Shown here one piece after another: positions 1-7,411 of a stretch of 34,361 nt of DNA (positions are counted from its first letter, which is position 1; every line of letters begins with the position of its first letter). The notes beneath the pieces are model-generated. The model was not told the DNA's origin and did no database searches. It saw only the letters and a program-made list of their open reading frames with translations. This DNA is from CAYMCV01 sp964389005 (GTDB lineage: Bacteria > Bacillota > Clostridia > Lachnospirales > Lachnospiraceae), in assembly GCA_964389005.1 (NCBI GenBank), contig CAYMCV010000012.1, forward strand, positions 1 to 34,361, read 5' to 3'. Both the position numbers and the translations under genes were made by a program.

Positions 1-432
1 CAGCATCGAATTCGCAAATGTCGCGTATCCGACCTCTGCCACCAAGAGTTCCGCGGCGCTGACTTCCACCATATAGGTGCAAAACGTCTGGTTGGAACAG
101 CAGGAAATATCACAGTCCGCAACAAAGAACGATATCGGCTGATATCCGATGGCAATCGGTCCGAAGGTCCAAGACGGTCCGACCGGAATTGCATCGTTTT
201 GGTTGTCAAACTTCTTATAAATCTGGAATTTCAAAGTACCTGCAGTCAACCCGAATACGTTAAAATTGGTAACGAAATCAAGTTTTACACAAGGGTTGCG
301 TAAATAAGACGTATCCAGACGCAACGTGGTTAATACAATCGGTTCCGAACCCAATACGCCGTTTGGTAACGTAATCACCGGCAATTGCACGGTTTGGGAC
401 GGACTAAATTTTAACTTACATGAAGGATTCAT
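1..432 (-). CDS. DUF4489-like protein (N-terminal part, runs off the left edge)
   Basis: An open frame of 144 codons starts at an ATG at 432 and continues past the window edge without a stop. A GGAG ribosome site lies 6 bases upstream. The product begins MNPSCKLKFSPSQTVQLP and contains the stretch LDTSYLRNPCVKLDF, followed by beta-rich sequence and a cysteine-rich patch (CDISCCSNQTFC, around residues 112-123). The DTxxLxNPCVKxDF pattern followed by a CDC-type patch resembles the clostridial DUF4489 family, whose function is unknown to me. There is no signal peptide or membrane segment. It follows the carrier gene after 60 bases and probably has its own promoter at 460-488, so it need not belong to the metabolic operon. 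A spore-associated role is possible from that promoter but unproven. The family call is from memory of its sequence pattern. Confidence 0.6.
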   Translation of the reverse strand, partial: MNPSCKLKFSPSQTVQLPVITLPNGVLGSEPIVLTTLRLDTSYLRNPCVKLDFVTNFNVFGLTAGTLKFQIYKKFDNQNDAIPVGPSWTFGPIAIGYQPISFFVADCDISCCSNQTFCTYMVEVSAAELLVAEVGYATFANSML

Positions 433-459
433 AGGATTCTCCGTTTCGTATTCTCATAA

Positions 460-488
460 TACTATATGAAATGAAGAATTCACCTGTG
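460..488 (-). promoter_or_regulatory. possible sigma-K-type promoter before the DUF4489-like gene
   Basis: On the minus strand, CACA (485-488) is followed by 16 bases and then CATATAGTA (460-468). This fits the mother-cell sigma-K pattern mACm, 16-17 bases, CATAnnnTA. No good sigma-A -35 hexamer sits 17 bases before any TATAAT-like word here. The motif is short and the DNA is AT-rich, so chance occurrence is a real possibility. Confidence 0.35.
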
Positions 489-492
489 ACTG

Positions 493-1692
493 CTACCCAA
501 ACATCACGATAATTTTGGCGGCAAGCACCACACAAACCAATGCTATCGGGTAGGTTGCGGCATAGGCACCTGCGACCTCGTCCGTACCGGTGGTACTGAT
601 GAGCGTTCCCAATGCCGGTGTGGATGTCATACCACCCGTGATGGAACCCAAATTGTTAAAAATACTGAGTTTGAACACATACTTCGCTATCAAGAAACCG
701 ATAATCATCGGAATCAATGTCATGATTGCTCCATAGATAAAATATGACACTTTTACGTTGCTGACAAAGTTAACACCGCCCGGCACGCCTGCGCCGATTA
801 AGAAAAAGACCAGTCCCAGTTCACGTAAAAAATTCAATGTTTCTTTTTTTACCCGTAAATCAATCCTGCCGATTCTGCCAAAATGTCCGATGAGCAGACC
901 GGACACGAGTGTTCCTCCGGATGTTCCCAATGAGAAATTGATTCCCGGTATCTTTACGGCACCGATGAGACAACCCAAACCGATTGCCAGCATAAAAGGG
1001 AAAAATCCGAACGGCTCCAAGCGAGACAACTTTTTCTTGGGTTCTTCCTGGACAACGGTATTCGCAGCCACAAACTGCTCGCGCTCTTTTACCATATCAA
1101 CACGTAATATTTTCGGAATCAGTTGTACGAATAAAACAACTCCGATGACACCGAACAAGTATGCGATTCCATAACCTGCGGTCACCGCATCCGCATCTGT
1201 CGCAACCTCTTTGGCCGCCGACAGCCCGGGTGTACTGGTCAGGGCACCGGTTAACAATCCGACAGCCATTTCCGGCGAAAGATTCTGATCCAAGCATACA
1301 AAACCCATAGCCGTCAATGCACCGATGGTGATAATAACAACGCCAAGAACTACATACGAAATTGTTTTTTTGCTAAAAGTTCTAAAAAACTTCGGCCCCG
1401 CAATCAGACCGACTGCCGTAACAAACATAGCGGTTCCGATACTTGAAACCAATCCGAACTTGGCTTTGATTCCGTCATCAAACAGCGTAATCACAGTTTC
1501 TCCAATGGTAAATGACGGAACATAACTTGCCAAAACACCAAACAGCAATGCAACCACCAGAACCCCGGCGGTACCGAGTTCAATTCCTTTGACTTTGATT
1601 GCTCCAAGCAGATAGCCCAAAGCCGCAATCGTAAAAACGATAAAAATAACCGACAGTGCCGAAGCGCCGACACTTCCCAAATATGCAACCAT
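493..1692 (-). CDS. AspT/SucE-family (Asp-Al_Ex) dicarboxylate or amino-acid carrier
   Basis: This is a 399-residue integral membrane protein made of two homologous halves. Each half has the family's signature: GALTSTPGL at about residues 149-157 and GGMTSTPAL at about 353-361. These mark the aspartate:alanine exchanger family (Asp-Al_Ex, YidE/YbjL duplication). Family members include AspT and the corynebacterial succinate exporter SucE. Typical members are about 540-560 residues with TrkA_C/RCK-like domains between the halves. Here only a hydrophilic linker of about 30 residues (205-237) remains. The ATG at 1692 is chosen because AAGGGAG lies 10 bases upstream; an in-frame TTG at 1731 sits in a hairpin loop and lacks a better site. 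As the last gene after frdA, its likely job is succinate export, or exchange of succinate for fumarate, malate or aspartate. The substrate is inferred from context. Confidence 0.82.
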   Translation of the reverse strand: MVAYLGSVGASALSVIFIVFTIAALGYLLGAIKVKGIELGTAGVLVVALLFGVLASYVPSFTIGETVITLFDDGIKAKFGLVSSIGTAMFVTAVGLIAGPKFFRTFSKKTISYVVLGVVIITIGALTAMGFVCLDQNLSPEMAVGLLTGALTSTPGLSAAKEVATDADAVTAGYGIAYLFGVIGVVLFVQLIPKILRVDMVKEREQFVAANTVVQEEPKKKLSRLEPFGFFPFMLAIGLGCLIGAVKIPGINFSLGTSGGTLVSGLLIGHFGRIGRIDLRVKKETLNFLRELGLVFFLIGAGVPGGVNFVSNVKVSYFIYGAIMTLIPMIIGFLIAKYVFKLSIFNNLGSITGGMTSTPALGTLISTTGTDEVAGAYAATYPIALVCVVLAAKIIVMFG

Positions 1693-1720
1693 TGCTCGAT
1701 GGCTCCCTTCTTTCATACGC

Positions 1721-1743
1721 AAAGCGGACAATCCGCCCGCTTT
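1721..1743 (-). other. hairpin between frdA and the carrier gene
   Basis: AAAGCGG (1721-1727) and CCGCTTT (1737-1743) form a 7-bp stem with a 9-base loop, between the frdA stop and the carrier's ribosome site. There is no T-run on the minus-strand side, so it is not a standard terminator for frdA. It could stabilise the mRNA end or set how much carrier is made. The role is unknown. Confidence 0.4.
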
Positions 1744-1753
1744 GTTCTTTTCT

Positions 1754-3367
1754 TTATTTTACTTCAAATTTTGGATTTCCATGTGTATATGTCGGTAACA
1801 GTTTCGGTGATACCACTGAACTTTGTACACCGGCATCCTGTAATTCTTTTGCAAAGCGATTGACGTGAGAAAGTGTCATATCTCCGACTTGTACCTGTCG
1901 GCTCCGATTTGCTGCATTTCTTCCCGCATTGCGACCGAAAACAATGATATCCAAAAGTGAATTACCCATTAATCGGTTTCTTCCGTGAATGCCGCCGACC
2001 GCTTCACCTGCCGCAAATAAATTCGGTACCGCTGTCATACATTCTGCATCGATATCGAGTCCTCCGTTTTGATAATGCAGTGTCGGATATACAAGAATCG
2101 GCTCTTTACGAATATCAATTCCGTACTTACCAAACATACGCATCATTGCAGGAATTCTTCTCTCAATCGTACCTGCGCCGTTCTTCAACTCTATCATCGG
2201 TGTATCCAACCAAACGCCCACACCGTCTGCGGTATTGACGCCCTCCTTGCGGTCGGAACACTCTCTGATAATTGAGGCTGCCGCAACATCTCTGGTTTCC
2301 AACGGATGCATAAAAGCCACGCCGTCCGCATTGATTAATTTCGCACCCAAAGAACGAACTTTTTCCGTTACCAACGCGCCAAATATCTGCTCGGGATATG
2401 CGGCTCCCGTCGGATGATACTGCAGTGTGTCCGCATACAATAATTTTGCACCCGCACGATATCCAAGAACCAAACCGTCTGCCGTAGCACCATAGTGATT
2501 GGAGGTCGGGAAATTCTGATAGTGCAGTCTTCCTGCGCCGCCGGTCGCAATGATGACGGTTTTGGCACGTGCAATTCTGATTTCCTGTGTCTCCATATTC
2601 AATAGAACCGCACCGGTCGCATTGCCGTTTTGATCCAACAACAATTCAATGGCTGCCGTAAAATCAACCACAGGAATACGGCGGTTCAACACTTCATCAC
2701 GCAGTGTACGCATGATTTCTGCACCGGAATAATCCTTAGCGGCATGCATTCTCTTTCTGGAAGTGCCGCCACCGTGTGTGGTAACCATCGTTCCATCTTC
2801 TGCTTTATCAAATTCAACGCCCAACGCATTCAACCATGCGATTGCTTCGGGTGCTTGTGTTACCAGTTGATACAGTAATTCCGGCTTTGCGGCAAAATGA
2901 CCGCCGCCGTATGCATCCAGATAATGAATGGCCGGGGAATCATTTGGTTTATCCGCCGCCTGAATTCCGCCTTCCGCCATCATGGTATTGGCATCACCGA
3001 TGCGGAGTTTGGTCACAATCATTACGCTTGCGCCTGCATTGTCTGCTTCAATTGCGGCTGCCGAGCCTGCGCCGCCGCCACCGATAATTAAGACATCAGT
3101 GTCATAATCCGGTTGATTCAACAACAACTCGTCTGTCTTTACTCTACTGTTTGCCTGTAACAAAGCCGCCAATTCTTTCGGAACTTTCTCTCCACGATTC
3201 GGACCGACTTTCAGCACTTCAAATTCATTCTGCTTATAATCCGGATGATACGTTGCAAGCAGTGTATCTTTCTCTTCTGCAGTCATTCTGCGCGGTTCCA
3301 AAACCGCATTTTCTTCTCTTGCGGCCTCCACCTTTTTCATGGATGCAAGCATTTCCTCTGTATACAT
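1754..3367 (-). CDS. frdA: soluble fumarate reductase flavoprotein subunit (FrdA/TfrA-like)
   Basis: The 537-residue flavoprotein should reduce fumarate to succinate using FAD. The dinucleotide-binding motif DVLIIGGGGAG starts near residue 91. Catalytic residues of the family are present: H318 (QYHPTG), R338 (EKVRSLG), H431 (HYQNGG) and R465 (GRNRLMGNS). The position of the covalent-FAD histidine in membrane FrdA/SdhA (SHTVAAEGG) reads ANTMMAEGG here, with N127, so FAD is probably bound non-covalently. About 88 residues precede the Rossmann fold, much more than in E. coli FrdA, and the C-terminal helical part is short. The start ATG has AAGGAG 7 bases upstream. It lies 12 bases after frdB, and no membrane-anchor subunit is present anywhere in the operon. 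The closest concept is the cytosolic thiol:fumarate reductase TfrA of methanogens. Fumarate reduction is much more likely than succinate oxidation. Confidence 0.9.
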   Translation of the reverse strand: MYTEEMLASMKKVEAAREENAVLEPRRMTAEEKDTLLATYHPDYKQNEFEVLKVGPNRGEKVPKELAALLQANSRVKTDELLLNQPDYDTDVLIIGGGGAGSAAAIEADNAGASVMIVTKLRIGDANTMMAEGGIQAADKPNDSPAIHYLDAYGGGHFAAKPELLYQLVTQAPEAIAWLNALGVEFDKAEDGTMVTTHGGGTSRKRMHAAKDYSGAEIMRTLRDEVLNRRIPVVDFTAAIELLLDQNGNATGAVLLNMETQEIRIARAKTVIIATGGAGRLHYQNFPTSNHYGATADGLVLGYRAGAKLLYADTLQYHPTGAAYPEQIFGALVTEKVRSLGAKLINADGVAFMHPLETRDVAAASIIRECSDRKEGVNTADGVGVWLDTPMIELKNGAGTIERRIPAMMRMFGKYGIDIRKEPILVYPTLHYQNGGLDIDAECMTAVPNLFAAGEAVGGIHGRNRLMGNSLLDIIVFGRNAGRNAANRSRQVQVGDMTLSHVNRFAKELQDAGVQSSVVSPKLLPTYTHGNPKFEVK

Positions 3368-3379
3368 AAGCGCTCTCCT

Positions 3380-4054
3380 TTATTGTTCGATTTCCCTGTG
3401 ATTGTATAGTTCCTTCATCTCTGCAATCGGCTTCTGCATTAAATTCTGTAAAAGTTCCTCAAAATCCCCGTTTTGTATCTCTTTTACACGATCTTCCACA
3501 TGCGCCGACTTCGGAGCAAGGTATTTTCCGTTCAATCTGCGCGCAAGCAATGCCACCTGCGGATGAGAAATACCTGCCGGACAACGTGAGGAACAAACAC
3601 CGCACATCACACAGTCAAAGGATTCTTCTGCACATTTTTCAAACTCCCCGCGCTGCGCATATGCAATATACTGCATAACATTCAATCCCTGCGTACAACT
3701 CTTGGTGCAGGCATTACATCCTATACAACTGTAAATCTCAGGATAAAGTTGCATCATGATTTGCTCACTCGGTGAAATCTTCTCCACATCATATACTTGT
3801 TTGATCAAGGGGAAGAAGGGAAGTGTTGCAATATACATCTGATCTTCAACCTTTGTCTGGCAAGCAAGACATACCTTCAACTCGCGATCGCCCTGAATTC
3901 GATAAATCGTGGCACATGCACCGCAAAATCCGTTTCTGCATCCGCATCCGCGCACAAGTCGGTATCCTGCGTACTCCATCGCTCCCATAATTGTGAGATT
4001 GGAGGGCACCTCATACCGCTTTCCCATTAAAAAAATGCTAACCATCGTTTCCAT
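3380..4054 (-). CDS. frdB: fumarate reductase iron-sulfur subunit (FrdB-like, no anchor, no CCG domain)
   Basis: This 224-residue protein starts with a plant-type [2Fe-2S] ferredoxin domain. Its ligands are C37, C39, C44 and C47 (CGCRNGFCGAC), with C62 and C65 close behind. A dicluster domain follows: C110/C113/C116/C120 (CIGCNACTKSC) and C148/C151/C154/C158 (CVMCGVCSSRC). The second motif keeps a full four-cysteine set, so two [4Fe-4S] clusters are expected; respiratory FrdB/SdhB instead has one [4Fe-4S] and one [3Fe-4S]. This suits a cytosolic electron wire rather than a quinone-facing subunit. Methanogen TfrB carries a HdrB-like CCG domain at its C-terminus. Here that domain is absent, and HdrB is encoded separately in the same operon. 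The gene is 18 bases downstream of the FAD/NAD reductase, with AAGGAAG before the ATG. Confidence 0.87.
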   Translation of the reverse strand: METMVSIFLMGKRYEVPSNLTIMGAMEYAGYRLVRGCGCRNGFCGACATIYRIQGDRELKVCLACQTKVEDQMYIATLPFFPLIKQVYDVEKISPSEQIMMQLYPEIYSCIGCNACTKSCTQGLNVMQYIAYAQRGEFEKCAEESFDCVMCGVCSSRCPAGISHPQVALLARRLNGKYLAPKSAHVEDRVKEIQNGDFEELLQNLMQKPIAEMKELYNHREIEQ

Positions 4055-4072
4055 TGCTTCTCTTCCTTTCTC

Positions 4073-4900
4073 CTAGTATTCATTCGGCAGTTCCGACAAT
4101 TTGTCAAATCGGAATACCGGACCGTCTTTACAAACGTATTTATCGCCGATATTGCATCTGCCGCATTTTCCGACACCACATTTCATACGAAGTTCCATGG
4201 TTGTATAAACCTGTTCCTCCGAAAATCCCAATTCTTTCAATCCCGCAAGTGTGAATTTAATCATAATCGGCGGTCCGCAGATCAAAACAGTCTTACTGAG
4301 TTCCGGTGTCAATTCCTTGACAAAGTTCGGAATAAAACCGACATGACCGTCCCAACCTTCTTCTGCGTTGTCTATGGTTAAATCCACGCGCAGATTGGGG
4401 TCTGCCATCCACTCTTCTATGATTTCGCGGTAATCCACCAAATCAGCTTTTGAACGAGAACCGTAAATGACCTGTACCTTACCGTAATTCTCACGCTTGT
4501 CTCGAACATAATTGATGACGGAGCGAAGCGGTGCCAAACCGATACCACCGGCGATAAACAATAAATCCTTCCCTTTTAACTCACTTTCCACGGGGAAGCC
4601 GTTACCGTACGGTCCGCGTACCGTGATTTCCTGTCCTTCTTCCGCAACATGAAGCCATTCTGTCACACATCCGCATTTCTTGATGCTGAATTCCATATAT
4701 TCTGTGTTCGTCGGCGATGAAGTAATTGAAAACATCGCTTCTCCCACACCCGGTACCGATAACATTGCGCATTGTCCGGGAATATGTTCAAACAGTTTCT
4801 GTCCGTCTCTGCTTACCACACGAAAAGTTTTGACATCCGGTGTATCAATTCTGACGTTTGTAATTACTCCGACTTTTGGGATCAATACTTCATTTTCCAT
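4073..4900 (-). CDS. flxA: FlxA-like FAD/NAD(P)-binding oxidoreductase
   Basis: About 275 residues with ferredoxin-reductase architecture. The FAD-binding barrel has the MFSITSSPT motif at about 56-64. The nucleotide-binding part has GGIGLAPLRS (about 118-127) and ICGPPIM near residue 215. A C-terminal [2Fe-2S] loop has C241, C246, C249 and C257 (KCGVGKCGRC then C). This layout is shared by PyrK, AsrB, sulfhydrogenase gamma and FlxA. In the FlxABCD-HdrABC complex described in Desulfovibrio vulgaris, FlxA is the entry point for NADH electrons, and that is the role I infer. The ATG at 4900 is chosen because GGAG lies 6 bases upstream; an ATG four codons earlier (4912) is possible but has a weaker site. 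NADH rather than NADPH is assumed from the family, not from a visible specificity motif. Confidence 0.85.
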   Translation of the reverse strand: MENEVLIPKVGVITNVRIDTPDVKTFRVVSRDGQKLFEHIPGQCAMLSVPGVGEAMFSITSSPTNTEYMEFSIKKCGCVTEWLHVAEEGQEITVRGPYGNGFPVESELKGKDLLFIAGGIGLAPLRSVINYVRDKRENYGKVQVIYGSRSKADLVDYREIIEEWMADPNLRVDLTIDNAEEGWDGHVGFIPNFVKELTPELSKTVLICGPPIMIKFTLAGLKELGFSEEQVYTTMELRMKCGVGKCGRCNIGDKYVCKDGPVFRFDKLSELPNEY

Positions 4901-4955
4901 CTTCTGCTCCATTTCCGTTCCGTATATTTTTTCACTTTTAAACTAATTTCGTCTG

Positions 4956-5975
4956 TTATTTTTCACCCAGTTTTTTGGCCACTTTTACAATATTCATAGA
5001 TATCGGACATTTCGTAACGCAACGTCCGCATCCGACACAACCGAGCTGACCGTCATGATTATTCGGATGATATACCAATTTGTGCATGAATCTCTGACGG
5101 AATCTCTCCAACTGCGTGAGTCGCGGATTGCCGTGTGCCATTTTGGTAAAATCGGAATACATACAACTGTCCCAACACCGAAACCGCTTGATGCTGTGTC
5201 CGGTATCAAAATCTCTGATGTCATAACACTGGCAAGTGGGACATACAAAGGTGCAGGTTCCGCACCCCAAGCAACTCTCCGAAAGTGCCGCCCAATCTTT
5301 GCTTTCAAATACCGGGAGAAAATCTTCTCCGTGAAACTGCGTAAAATCAATCTCGCCAAACGGAAGCTTCTTCATCAGTTCCTTGGTTGTTTCCTGTTGT
5401 TTTACGACTTCTGTATTGTCTGATTCGGTCAATAAATCACCCAGCGCTGCTAACAGCCTTTCCCCTCGCGCAGTAACTGCCTCCAAGAAAAGCGCTTCCT
5501 TCGTCATCCAAGTGCTGATGTCACCTCCGGGATTCGTTGCATCCACGCCGACGGCATTACAAAAACAACTTGTTTCCGGCCTGTTGCAAGCGACTGTAAT
5601 CATTGTCGCATGCTGTCTGCGATTCTGGTAAAAGGTATCCACCGGTTCCGCCAAAAAGACGCTGTCTAAGATTTCGAAACTTTTACAGTCACAGGCACGC
5701 ACGCCAAATACAACAAAATCTTCCGTTTCACTGCGTGTATCCATAATTTCAATGGTTTTATTTTTGGTTTTAAAATCAACCAGATTCTCCGTCTGCGGGA
5801 AAAAGAAATCCTTGGCACTTCTGACCGTATTGAGTGACCGACTCAATTCGGCACCCTGTGTCCATTCTCTGTATTCCGCTTCTCCCGGATTTCTGTCCAC
5901 CGGAAGGTAAAGTGTTTGAGTCTCGGCAATCGCCGCAAACAACTGATTTAATTGCTCAATCGGAAGTCTGAACAT
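4956..5975 (-). CDS. AsrA/FlxB-like dicluster iron-sulfur protein
   Basis: The 339-residue protein resembles AsrA, sulfhydrogenase beta and FlxB proteins. The N-terminal two-thirds contain VRACDCKSF and a CN(X)6CFC patch that may hold an extra cluster. Two ferredoxin-type motifs follow: C235/C238/C241/C245 (CLGCGTCTFVC) and C313/C316/C319/C323 (CVGCGRCVTKC). The role is to pass electrons from the FlxA-like reductase toward HdrA. The ATG at 5975 has GGAG 7 bases upstream; a TTG 14 codons earlier opens the frame but has no better site. It lies between the FlxC-like and FlxA-like genes, as expected for a Flx module. The naming of B versus C subunits is from memory, so I give no symbol. Confidence 0.8.
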   Translation of the reverse strand: MFRLPIEQLNQLFAAIAETQTLYLPVDRNPGEAEYREWTQGAELSRSLNTVRSAKDFFFPQTENLVDFKTKNKTIEIMDTRSETEDFVVFGVRACDCKSFEILDSVFLAEPVDTFYQNRRQHATMITVACNRPETSCFCNAVGVDATNPGGDISTWMTKEALFLEAVTARGERLLAALGDLLTESDNTEVVKQQETTKELMKKLPFGEIDFTQFHGEDFLPVFESKDWAALSESCLGCGTCTFVCPTCQCYDIRDFDTGHSIKRFRCWDSCMYSDFTKMAHGNPRLTQLERFRQRFMHKLVYHPNNHDGQLGCVGCGRCVTKCPISMNIVKVAKKLGEK

Positions 5976-6023
5976 GATTCTTCTCCATTTCTGCGTGTGT
6001 TTTTTAGCCGTAATCAACAGTTC

Positions 6024-6980
6024 TTAAAAAGCCTTTCCCGGCTCTGTATCACCCTGTAAATAGGTATGAAGCGGCGGCAGTGTATCCGCATCCGCACCGG
6101 CTTGGTATTCTCCGTAAAATGTATTGATATCTTTGATAAATTTGCGATTCAGCAGATGCAACGGAATATGCTGCGGACATACTCTCGAACACTCCCCGCA
6201 ATCCGTACATCTTCCGGCCACATGGAATGCACGAATGATATGAAACATGTTCTCTTCAAATGAATCAGCAGCGGCTTTTTGTGATACGCCGGATGCCGGA
6301 TTATCAAATATGCACTGTTCGCAACTGCAAGCCGGACATACATTTCTGCATGCGTTACAACGAATACACTTCGACAATTCATTGCGCCAAAATGCAAATC
6401 GCTCTTCCGGTGACATACTTTCCAATTCCTCTACGCCACGGAATCTGTCGGATGATAAAACCTCTCCGGTCTCGCCCAATAATTCATCATATATAACATG
6501 CGCATGACTTTTACAAGAAACACAACGTTCAGCCAAGGCATCTTCCCGCTTCATTTCGCTGTCGCCGTATAATGTGTGAACGGTAACCGTATCCTCATTG
6601 CACTCCATGGACAGGATTCCTTCCACGCCGGTACTTTTGATGACTTCTGCATTGATTTTACCGTTACACGGAATTCCGATGATATAGACATTCTCGCGCA
6701 GGATGCGATGTTCTTTTAGCAGTTGTTGGAAACTATATGTGTCGCATGGCTTTAAGAACACCAATATCTTTCCTTCTTTACCGGATTCTTTGATCATGTA
6801 TTTGGAAAGATTTGCTTCGCAAAAATCATTATAAATAAAATCTGCATCGATTTCGTCTGCGTTCTCAAAAATCGCCGGTGTGATATCATACGAAAGGTCA
6901 CCCTTTTTCCATCCGGCAACACGATTCACCGTTTGATCTAAAAGCAGTTCTTTTGCGCGTTCAATCATTGCTCTTTGCAT
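6024..6980 (-). CDS. FlxC-like iron-sulfur protein with dicluster ferredoxin domain
   Basis: This 318-residue protein has an N-terminal region loosely like the F420-hydrogenase/formate-dehydrogenase beta family, with LKPCDTYS at about 77-84 and CVSC at about 153-156. Two [4Fe-4S] motifs follow: C205/C208/C211/C215 (CIRCNACRNVC), directly followed by the cysteine-rich CPACSCEQC, and C258/C261/C264/C268 (CTDCGECSRVC). It most likely relays electrons inside the Flx module. GGAGG lies 7 bases before the ATG at 6980. The gene overlaps the end of the MvhD/FlxD-like gene by 16 bases, which implies translational coupling and fixed stoichiometry. It is a paralogue in concept of the neighbouring AsrA-like protein, sharing the order of a cysteine-patterned N-terminus and a dicluster C-terminus. 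Confidence 0.78.
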   Translation of the reverse strand: MQRAMIERAKELLLDQTVNRVAGWKKGDLSYDITPAIFENADEIDADFIYNDFCEANLSKYMIKESGKEGKILVFLKPCDTYSFQQLLKEHRILRENVYIIGIPCNGKINAEVIKSTGVEGILSMECNEDTVTVHTLYGDSEMKREDALAERCVSCKSHAHVIYDELLGETGEVLSSDRFRGVEELESMSPEERFAFWRNELSKCIRCNACRNVCPACSCEQCIFDNPASGVSQKAAADSFEENMFHIIRAFHVAGRCTDCGECSRVCPQHIPLHLLNRKFIKDINTFYGEYQAGADADTLPPLHTYLQGDTEPGKAF

Positions 6981-7411
6981 CGTAAGTCCTCCAATCTCCT
7001 GTTTTCTCCAAGTTTGGTCACTGTCTCCGCAAATTCGTTCATTGTAGTCGCAAATTTAGCGCCTTCCGCTGCGGACACCCATTCCACACGGGTTCGCTCA
7101 CGTTCAATTCCCAAATAATCCAACATGGAAAAAAGTAACGTCATTCGTCTTCTTGCATAGTAATTCCCCGAAGTATAATGGCAATCGCCGGGATGACATC
7201 CGCAAATGATGACGCCGTCCGCACCTCTTTGAAATGCCCGCAAGATAAACAATGGATTCACTCTGCATGAACACGGAACGCGAATAATCTTGATATCTGC
7301 CGGATATTGCAAACGATTCGTTCCCGCAAGGTCTGCACCTGCATAGGAACACCAGTTACAGCAGAATGCTACGATTGTGGGTTTAAATTCTTTATTATCA
7401 CTTACTTGCAT
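6965..7411 (-). CDS. flxD: MvhD/FlxD-like [2Fe-2S] electron-transfer subunit
   Basis: This 148-residue protein has the conserved cysteines of MvhD: C17, C18 and C21 (CCNWC), C47 and C49 (CSC), and C70, C72 and C77 (CGCHPGDC). MvhD-type proteins bridge an electron donor, either a hydrogenase or the Flx proteins, to HdrA. There is no hydrogenase gene here, so the donor must be the Flx subunits. The ATG at 7411 is inside the last codons of hdrA (10-base overlap) with GGAGG about 10 bases upstream. A longer upstream reading in this frame is only the shadow of hdrA. The overlap pattern hdrA-flxD-flxC shows that the subunits are made together. Confidence 0.85.
   Translation of the reverse strand: MQVSDNKEFKPTIVAFCCNWCSYAGADLAGTNRLQYPADIKIIRVPCSCRVNPLFILRAFQRGADGVIICGCHPGDCHYTSGNYYARRRMTLLFSMLDYLGIERERTRVEWVSAAEGAKFATTMNEFAETVTKLGENRRLEDLRCKEQ

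Noticed and set aside
758..1174. Plus-strand open frame of 138 codons, and many similar plus-strand frames throughout
   Set aside because: They lie entirely opposite well-recognised minus-strand genes, have biased low-complexity translations and lack ribosome sites. They are shadows.
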